From: a virus
DNA: 27,593 bases
Direction: 5' to 3' (one strand)
Virus record (IMG/VR): IMGVR_UViG_3300013131_000203
Coordinates: 1-27,593 of that record
How positions within the stretch are numbered: the first letter of the stretch is position 1; each line of letters starts with the position of its first letter. Below, one piece after another: positions 22,834 to 27,593 of the stretch. Made by a program: the position numbers and the translations under genes. Under the pieces are notes generated by a model, which was not told the origin of the DNA, searched no databases, and saw only the letters and a list, made by a program, of their open reading frames with translations.

Positions 22834-23118
22834 ATGAATCCAGAAGTAATTAAAGCTGCTCTCGATAGTTTCGAAAATGATGATTTTTTGCATTCTAAAG
22901 ATTTATTAAGGGGAGAAATAAAACAGGCTAAGAATAATTTTCTTAGAGATAAATTAGGATTAAAAAATGATATAGAACAGCAATTTACTGAACTAAAACC
23001 ACAAGATGATCCTAATACAGAATTAGATACAGAATTAGAAATAGAGAGGACAGAGGATCAGGATGATCCTGAACCTGAAGTTAAACCGAAAAAAAGATTG
23101 CTAAGAAGAAAGAAATAA
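22834..23118 (+). CDS. Small prohead core protein (gp67/gp68-like)
   Basis: This 94-residue protein lies between portal and prohead protease, as genes 67 and 68 do in T4. The first half is a helical unit, FENDDFLHSKDLLRGEIKQA, with the short F-x-x-x-D-F pattern of prohead core proteins. The second half is very acidic and Pro-rich (DPNTELDTELEIERTEDQDD) and ends in a basic tail (KPKKRLLRRKK). Core proteins fill the immature head around the scaffold and are cut by the gp21 protease. Which of 67 or 68 it equals cannot be decided. GGAGGG precedes the ATG. Confidence 0.65.
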   Translation: MNPEVIKAALDSFENDDFLHSKDLLRGEIKQAKNNFLRDKLGLKNDIEQQFTELKPQDDPNTELDTELEIERTEDQDDPEPEVKPKKRLLRRKK

Positions 23119-23119
23119 T

Positions 23120-23388
23120 ATGTCCATTAAATATGAAATAAAGGACTTATCTGAAAAAATAAAGATATACGGATATTCCTTGGTATCAGATAAGTATGTA
23201 AATGAACATACTAAACTTGATATCAAATGTGATAAAGGGCATGTTTATAAAACATCATACACTAATTTTAATAAGGAATATGTGTAGATAAAAACATAGA
23301 TCTATTAATAATAAACAAAAATGAATGGTGTTCAAATAAAAATTGGAAAACTATAAATAAGTTCATAGATAAAAATATGGAGGTTTAA
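23120..23388 (+). pseudogene. Homing endonuclease remnant, internally deleted
   Basis: ATG 23120 opens a 55-codon frame (MSIKYEIKDLSEKIKIYGYS ... IKCDKGHVYKTSYTNFNKEYV) that matches the first zinc-ribbon module and stops at 23285. After the stop, in another frame, KNIDLLIINKNEWCSNKNW (about 23290-23346) through to TAA 23386-23388 matches the very C-terminal strand and helix of the EDxHD family. Everything between, including all catalytic residues, is gone. Its end supplies the GGAGG ribosome site of the next gene. Confidence 0.85.
23352..23359 (+). promoter_or_regulatory. Late promoter TATAAATA inside the endonuclease remnant
   Basis: Exact octamer 31 bases before the ATG at 23390, lying within the C-terminal codons of the deleted endonuclease. 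Confidence 0.65.
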
Positions 23389-23389
23389 A

Positions 23390-23734
23390 ATGACAAAGAC
23401 GATCACAGATAGGATTAATAAATTTTTAATTGAAGATGAAGATGAACATATACCTGTTAATGAATCTATGTTAGAACCTAACAATGCACAAATAAAACCA
23501 GGTGAATATGCTAATCTTTCAACCGGGTTGAGAAGGATTCAGTTTCGTCTTGAAAGGGCTAATACACCACAGAAATATGTAGATGCTTTTGAAGTTATTA
23601 ATCAGCTTATACACACATTCCCATTGAAATCCAAAGCTATTTGGCAGGCTGTTTCTTCTGCATATGACATTAGATTTGGTAGCTCTATGTCAGGAGCCAC
23701 ACCTTCATCAGGTGCAGAAACAGAGGAGATGTAA
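23390..23734 (+). CDS. Hypothetical protein in the prohead cluster
   Basis: This 114-residue protein begins MTKTITDRINKFLIEDEDEH. The middle is helical, STGLRRIQFRLERANTPQKY and VINQLIHTFPLKSKAIWQAV. The C-terminal tail is Ser/Gly/Thr-rich. Its position between the gp67/68-like gene and the protease suggests a prohead core component or inhibitor, but no family is recognised. It has GGAGG before the ATG and carries the ribosome site for the protease gene (GGAGATG) in its last codons. Confidence 0.6.
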   Translation: MTKTITDRINKFLIEDEDEHIPVNESMLEPNNAQIKPGEYANLSTGLRRIQFRLERANTPQKYVDAFEVINQLIHTFPLKSKAIWQAVSSAYDIRFGSSMSGATPSSGAETEEM

Positions 23735-23739
23735 TAAAC

Positions 23740-24375
23740 ATGAAGCTTATCACTGAAACATCTAACAATGTTCAAATTTTAAGTAGCAAAGAAGGAGATG
23801 TTTTCATTGAAGGCATCTTTTCATCTGCTGAAAATAAAAACATTAATGGCAGAATCTATAGGAAAAATACACTTGAAAGAGAAGTAGAAAAACTTATAGA
23901 AAGTGTTAATAATAAATGTTTATGGGGTGAATGTCCCCATCCTGAAAAACCAGATATTAATCCTGATAGAATTTCACATTTAATTGAGAAACTTGAGTGG
24001 CAGGGTAACGATCTGATTGGGCGAGCTAAAGTTATTGATACCCCCATGGGAAAAATAGCTAAAACACTTTTAAAAGAAGGAAGAATTGGTATATCTAGTA
24101 GAGGACTTGGAACAGTTAATGAAACAGATAGTTATGTTAATGATGATTATTATCTCATCACATGGGATATTGTAACATCTCCTTCTAATCAAAATAGCTG
24201 GGTAAATGGTATATTTGAAGGAAGAGAATTTGATGTACCTTGGATTAAAAAGGAACAAGAATCCATCATTAAAGATCCTGAAGTTGAAATTCCAAAAATA
24301 TCAGTCACAGAAGCTCGTAAAGAATATTATAAATCTATTTGGCAAGTATTGGAAACAATAAAAAAAACTTTATAA
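23740..24375 (+). CDS. 21: Prohead core protease (gp21-like)
   Basis: This 211-residue serine protease is related to T4 gp21. It shows GDVFIEGIFSSAENKNINGR (about 19-38), GECPHPEKPDINPDR with the catalytic His (H67), LEWQGNDLIGRAKVID (about 85-100), and RIGISSRGLGTV with the catalytic Ser (S120). ITWDIVTSPSNQNSWVN corresponds to the V-D-x-x-x-x-P-S-x-x-x-A/S-W segment. The enzyme cleaves scaffold, core and capsid precursor proteins during head maturation. It lies directly upstream of a terminator, with the scaffold gene on the far side of two opposite-strand genes. In T4 the scaffold follows directly. Confidence 0.93.
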   Translation: MKLITETSNNVQILSSKEGDVFIEGIFSSAENKNINGRIYRKNTLEREVEKLIESVNNKCLWGECPHPEKPDINPDRISHLIEKLEWQGNDLIGRAKVIDTPMGKIAKTLLKEGRIGISSRGLGTVNETDSYVNDDYYLITWDIVTSPSNQNSWVNGIFEGREFDVPWIKKEQESIIKDPEVEIPKISVTEARKEYYKSIWQVLETIKKTL

Positions 24376-24410
24376 GAAGATAATGAAAATATTAAATAGA
24401 TATGATATAT

Positions 24411-24435
24411 AAAAGGCCCCAATAAGGGGCCTTTT
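24411..24435. terminator. Bidirectional Rho-independent terminator
   Basis: AAAAGGCCCC (24411-24420), loop AATAA, GGGGCCTTTT (24426-24435): a perfect 10-bp stem with A and T runs on both sides. It lies between the converging gp21 gene (plus) and the small membrane protein gene (minus), so it can end both transcripts. Confidence 0.92.
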
Positions 24436-24483
24436 AATGTGAAAAAATTTATAAGTATTTATCTTTCACCAAATTGGAACAAC

Positions 24484-24717
24484 TTATAACCTTTCTTTTA
24501 AATCATATGGAACACTGTTGATAACGATTCCATGTAATTTTACGGAATCACTTAATTTTTTTCCGATAATTAATTCCTGAGCAAAAGATATACCAATAAC
24601 AAACCCAATTAGAGAGGCGATAATCAACCAAAAAACTTTATTCTGCCTTTGTAATTTTTTTATCTCTGCTGATAATATTTCTTTATCTGTTCTTGTTTCA
24701 ACTATTGATTTATCCAT
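24484..24717 (-). CDS. Small membrane protein, possibly lysis-related
   Basis: This 77-residue protein has a charged N-terminal helix (SAEIKKLQRQNKV), one transmembrane segment FWLIIASLIGFVIGISFA (about residues 29-46), and a C-terminal polar part with KLSDSVKLHGIVINS. Topology is likely N-in, single pass. The start overlaps the stop of the transglycosylase gene (TAATG), so the two are translated together. Pairing with an exported cell-wall enzyme suggests a lysis or DNA-entry role, for example a holin- or spanin-like partner. The sequence does not settle this, and I know no family for it. Confidence 0.55.
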   Translation of the reverse strand: MDKSIVETRTDKEILSAEIKKLQRQNKVFWLIIASLIGFVIGISFAQELIIGKKLSDSVKLHGIVINSVPYDLKERL

Positions 24718-25220
24718 TATATTTTTTCCTTCAATTTTCTTGCTAAATTTATAACCTTATCAGCTTGCCTGAATCCTTCTGAACTGGTCAAAGACCATCC
24801 TTTATAAAGAACAAGAGCTTTCCTATAATCACCATCAGTAATTCTTAATTTTTCTAAGAATATTCTTGCTCCTATAAGTGTGTTTGCATCCTCATAATAT
24901 ACATCCTGTGGAATTTGCATCAATCCTTTATAATTTTTATGTGACCTTGCATTTCTATTCAATGCACTTTCAGTATGCATCAAAGAAAGTAAAAAACTTT
25001 CAGATATACCTGTTTGTTTACTTGTCATTGAAATAGCATTGAGAATTTTTTCACCAGGATCACCTATTCCTACTCTAACTGCTGATTTTCGTAACACATT
25101 GTTTGTTGAATGCTGTATTGATTGTGATTTAATTGGGTAAACACTAGATGATAACGATGACATTTGAAATATTGTTAATAAACATACTATTGTTAATATA
25201 ATCATTTGTATTAATTTCAT
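24717..25220 (-). CDS. Exported lytic transglycosylase (SLT domain)
   Basis: This 167-residue protein has a hydrophobic N-terminus (LIQMIILTIVCLLTIF, about 3-18) acting as signal peptide or signal anchor. The soluble transglycosylase domain follows: ISESFLLSLMHTESALN with catalytic Glu84, then YKGLMQIPQDVY (G-L-M-Q-I at 99-103) and DYRKALVLYKG. Such enzymes cut peptidoglycan between MurNAc and GlcNAc, forming anhydro-muropeptides. With its export signal it could be an endolysin working without a holin pore, or an exclusion/entry enzyme. A TATAAATA late promoter (25363-25370, minus strand) fits late expression. GGAG lies five or six bases before the ATG. Confidence 0.8.
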   Translation of the reverse strand: MKLIQMIILTIVCLLTIFQMSSLSSSVYPIKSQSIQHSTNNVLRKSAVRVGIGDPGEKILNAISMTSKQTGISESFLLSLMHTESALNRNARSHKNYKGLMQIPQDVYYEDANTLIGARIFLEKLRITDGDYRKALVLYKGWSLTSSEGFRQADKVINLARKLKEKI

Positions 25221-25362
25221 TCATTTCTCCTTTAGGGTGGCGAGTGATCCAATTCAATCAATATATAATTATATAATATATAATTGAAAATATACAGAAT
25301 ATTCATATCATACAAACCGCCATCAATAATTTAATATTATTTTTTTTCATCTTACATATTTT

Positions 25363-25370
25363 TATTTATA
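25363..25370 (-). promoter_or_regulatory. Late promoter TATAAATA, minus strand
   Basis: Exact octamer on the minus strand about 143 bases before the transglycosylase start. The leader between them is very AT-rich with an imperfect palindrome around 25261-25285. Confidence 0.6.
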
Positions 25371-25466
25371 ACATAATTTAGCAAAAATGTAAATATATTT
25401 TTTAATGACTGAAATATATAATATTATCAAGGGTTTTGAAACATAAAAAAATTTACATTTACATTC

Positions 25467-25474
25467 TATAAATA
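25467..25474 (+). promoter_or_regulatory. Late promoter TATAAATA of the scaffold/capsid genes
   Basis: Exact octamer 38 bases before the gp22 ATG. The 291-base gap 25221-25511 holds this, the opposite late promoter and no reading frame that I can support. Confidence 0.8.
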
Positions 25475-25511
25475 AATAGAACAAAGGAAATTTCTACAAG
25501 GAGGAAAAAAA

Positions 25512-26420
25512 ATGCCAAAAGAGGTTTTATCAGTTTTGAACGTAGAGAAACTTGACGAAGATCAGCAGAGTCTTATTACTGAAAAGATTGAGACTATGAT
25601 TGAGATGAAATCAAGGGAGCGTGCAGACGAACTTCTAAAGGAAGAGAGAGAGGCTCTTGTAGAGGAATATGAAATAAAATTTGAGGACTATAAGAAGGAT
25701 ATTACTTCTAAATTCTCTGATTTTGTAGATTCAGTCCTTGACGAAGAGCTTGAGATTCCTGAAAAAGTTATGGAGTACGCAAAGAAGGGAGAGCTTTATT
25801 CTGAACTTATTGAACAATTCAAAATCAAGTTAGCTATTGATGAGGGAATGTTAGATGAGGAAGTAAAGGGTCTCCTTAGAGAAGCAAAAGACGAAATATT
25901 AAAGTTAAAAGCTGACATCAATAAATCTATTGCTACAGAGATTGAATTGAAAGAAGATGCTAAATCAATGGCAGCTGAACTTTATCTTCGTAAAAAGTGC
26001 GATGGTCTTTTGGAATCACAGAAGGAAAAGGTATTTAATTTACTGGGTGATATAAAAGATAAATCAGAAATTGACAAAAAATTTAAGTATGTTGTAGAAA
26101 ATATTTTGCACGAAGAAGTAGAACCGGGAACAGAAGAGCCAATAAGTAATTCTATTTCTAACACAGTTATTTGTCCAAAATGTGGAGCAATTTACTCTGA
26201 AAATGGTAAAGATGCAACAGGTATATGTCCAAAATGCGGTGCAAAGATGGAAGATGCTGTGGAGAGTATTGAACCAGCACAGACAGATGGTACTGTAGAT
26301 GGGAAGGGTCAAGTTGAAGTACCAATAGACGAGACTGTTCCGTTAAAAGAGGATATCAGTAATCCTTTCGACCAAATGAAGTCAACTTGGTTGAGAATGC
26401 TGAAAGAAAATAAAATTTGA
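25512..26420 (+). CDS. 22: Prohead scaffold protein (gp22-like) with inserted zinc ribbon
   Basis: This 302-residue protein has the acidic, almost wholly helical coiled-coil character of T4 gp22: KLDEDQQSLITEKIETMIEM, EEREALVEEYEIKFEDYK and KLYSEL-like repeats through about residue 200. Residues 221-245 then form a zinc ribbon: CPKCGAIYSENG, then GICPKCGAKM (C221, C224, C239, C242). An acidic Pro/Gly-rich linker follows, then NPFDQMKSTWLRMLKENKI, a C-terminal helix as expected for capsid contact. The scaffold shapes the prohead and is destroyed by gp21. A zinc ribbon is not part of T4 gp22. GGAGG precedes the ATG, and a late promoter lies 38 bases upstream. Confidence 0.85.
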   Translation: MPKEVLSVLNVEKLDEDQQSLITEKIETMIEMKSRERADELLKEEREALVEEYEIKFEDYKKDITSKFSDFVDSVLDEELEIPEKVMEYAKKGELYSELIEQFKIKLAIDEGMLDEEVKGLLREAKDEILKLKADINKSIATEIELKEDAKSMAAELYLRKKCDGLLESQKEKVFNLLGDIKDKSEIDKKFKYVVENILHEEVEPGTEEPISNSISNTVICPKCGAIYSENGKDATGICPKCGAKMEDAVESIEPAQTDGTVDGKGQVEVPIDETVPLKEDISNPFDQMKSTWLRMLKENKI

Positions 26421-26449
26421 TAATTTATAATTAAAGTAGGAGGATAAAA

Positions 26450-27593
26450 ATGGATCTCAAAGAATTAGTAGTAAAATGGAAAGATATTCTCGATGAAGGT
26501 GGGAAGATTAAGAATCCTAAAGTCCTGAAAGCAACTGCTTTGATGCTCGAAAATGAAGTGAATTATATGAACGAGGCTGGTGACTATTCGACAGTGGGTA
26601 GGAACCTTGCTGGTGGATATTCTACATCTGGTGATTTTCATCAGATTGCTATCCCAATGGTTCGTAGAACCTTCCCTGAGCTTATTGCTCACGACATCGT
26701 AGGTGTTCAGCCAATGACAGGACCGGTTGGATTAGCGTTCGCTCTAAGATTTAGGGCAGGAAATAGCTATTCACAACAGGCGTATCCATCTGGATCTATT
26801 ACACCAACATATTCTGATGAACTTGGATACAACGCTATTGATCCGTTCTATTCAGGTAGCCAATCAACATCAGCTGGTTTTGTAACATCTGCTGGTGAAC
26901 TTTTGGGTTCAGGCGCTGATGGTTCAGGGGCGGCTGCTGATGTGGGTCTTGGTGTTGGAACATATGCAGCTATTTCAGAAGTAAACATGACGGTAGAAAA
27001 AGCACAGGTAGAAGCTAAGACCCGTAAATTAAGAAGTCGTTGGTCACTTGAAGTGGCTCAGGACTTAAAGGCAATGCATGGTCTCGATCTTGAAGAGGAA
27101 ATGATGGATGTTCTTGCTTATGAAATCACTGCAGAAATTGACAGGGAAATCATCAACAAAATAAATTCCGTAGCCGTAGCAAGTACATGGGATTACAACA
27201 GCAGCGGTCCAGAGGCTGATGGTCGTTGGATGGCTGAAAAGTACCGCACACTTTATAGTGCTATTGTGAGAAAGGCAAACCTTATCGCAGTAAACACTCG
27301 TAGGGGTGCTGGTAACTTCGTGGTTGTTTCACCTATGGTTTGTGCCGCTCTGGAAGGTCTTTCATCATTCGTGTTATGGCCGGTTGATGGCAATGTCAAC
27401 TCTATGGTAACAGGTGTTTCTAAAATCGGTTCACTAGATGGTAGGATCACCGTTTATAGGGATACATTCGCAAACAGTGACTATTGCACAATAGGATATA
27501 AAGGACCATCAGAATATGATGCCGGTATAATCTATCTACCATACGTTCAGTTATTGGTATCAAAGACCATATTTGAACAGTCATTCCATCCAA
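26450..27593 (+). CDS. 23: Major capsid protein (gp23-like), cut by the right edge
   Basis: The ATG at 26450 has TAGGAGGATAAA before it. The frame is open to the right edge for 381 codons. The N-terminal region (MDLKELVVKWKDILDEGGKI) is the pro-peptide-like arm. Typical gp23 segments follow: VGRNLAGGYSTSGDFHQIAI, MVRRTFPELIAHDIVGVQPM, TGPVGLAFALRF, RSRWSLEVAQDLKAMHGLDL, EITAEIDREIINKI, and FVVVSPMVCAALEG with YDAGIIYLPY. The protein forms the head hexamers and is trimmed by gp21. Base composition is richer in G and C than in the flanking genes, as expected for the most highly expressed protein. It is read with gp22 from the late promoter at 25467. Confidence 0.96.
   Translation, partial: MDLKELVVKWKDILDEGGKIKNPKVLKATALMLENEVNYMNEAGDYSTVGRNLAGGYSTSGDFHQIAIPMVRRTFPELIAHDIVGVQPMTGPVGLAFALRFRAGNSYSQQAYPSGSITPTYSDELGYNAIDPFYSGSQSTSAGFVTSAGELLGSGADGSGAAADVGLGVGTYAAISEVNMTVEKAQVEAKTRKLRSRWSLEVAQDLKAMHGLDLEEEMMDVLAYEITAEIDREIINKINSVAVASTWDYNSSGPEADGRWMAEKYRTLYSAIVRKANLIAVNTRRGAGNFVVVSPMVCAALEGLSSFVLWPVDGNVNSMVTGVSKIGSLDGRITVYRDTFANSDYCTIGYKGPSEYDAGIIYLPYVQLLVSKTIFEQSFHP

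Noticed and set aside
25261-25285. AT palindrome as an origin or operator
   Set aside because: It consists almost only of A and T in a very AT-rich gap, so an imperfect palindrome is expected by chance, and no repeats of a defined binding site were seen.

Overview
The window is a stretch of an AT-rich, T4-like tailed phage (myovirus) genome. Genes recognisable as T4 counterparts are DNA polymerase (gp43), replicative helicase (gp41), UvsY, portal (gp20), a prohead core protein (gp67/68-like), prohead protease (gp21), scaffold (gp22) and major capsid protein (gp23). T4-type late promoters (TATAAATA) stand before the structural genes, and sigma70-like early promoters stand before the replication genes. 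The host cannot be named from the sequence. Shine-Dalgarno sites are strong and the coding is typical of a low-GC phage.

Layout. Positions 1-11242 are on the minus strand and read right to left: a small Cys-rich protein, the helicase in three pieces, small proteins, a MazG-like pyrophosphohydrolase, a UDG-like protein, a degenerate small metallopeptidase, DNA polymerase in two pieces, a macro-domain protein, and two small proteins at the left edge, one frameshifted and one cut off. A divergent promoter pair lies at about 11290-11355. Positions 11374-24375 are on the plus strand: UvsY-like protein, small membrane-tethered metalloprotease, a 1244-residue multi-domain glycosyltransferase, a homing endonuclease, a fibre protein, the portal in two genes, prohead core proteins and the gp21 protease. 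A bidirectional terminator follows. Two minus-strand genes (an exported transglycosylase and a small membrane protein) sit between gp21 and the plus-strand gp22 and gp23.

The striking feature is the load of inteins and homing endonucleases. I count five inteins in three essential genes. (1) A LAGLIDADG-containing cis intein lies in the Exo II motif of DNA polymerase. (2) and (3) Two split inteins break the helicase into three polypeptides, one at the P-loop and one after the Walker B/sensor region. (4) A split intein lies in the portal. (5) A mini-intein in cis lies only ten extein residues after it. In every split intein, a Vsr-like (EDxHD-type) homing endonuclease gene or its remains lies between the IntN and IntC genes. 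This is the 'fractured gene' arrangement. Further endonuclease genes or remnants lie at 12225-12324, 16088-16969, 22136-22740 and 23120-23388.

DNA polymerase is also interrupted just before catalytic motif C (DTDS), but there is no intein at that break. Instead a 93-nt gap keeps the frame between matching GAA codons, and it carries a perfect 12-bp hairpin and a Shine-Dalgarno-like site. It is either a two-subunit polymerase, a translational bypass, or a homing scar. After splicing, the predicted lengths are helicase about 463, portal about 567 and polymerase about 870 residues, all close to the T4 proteins (lengths from memory).
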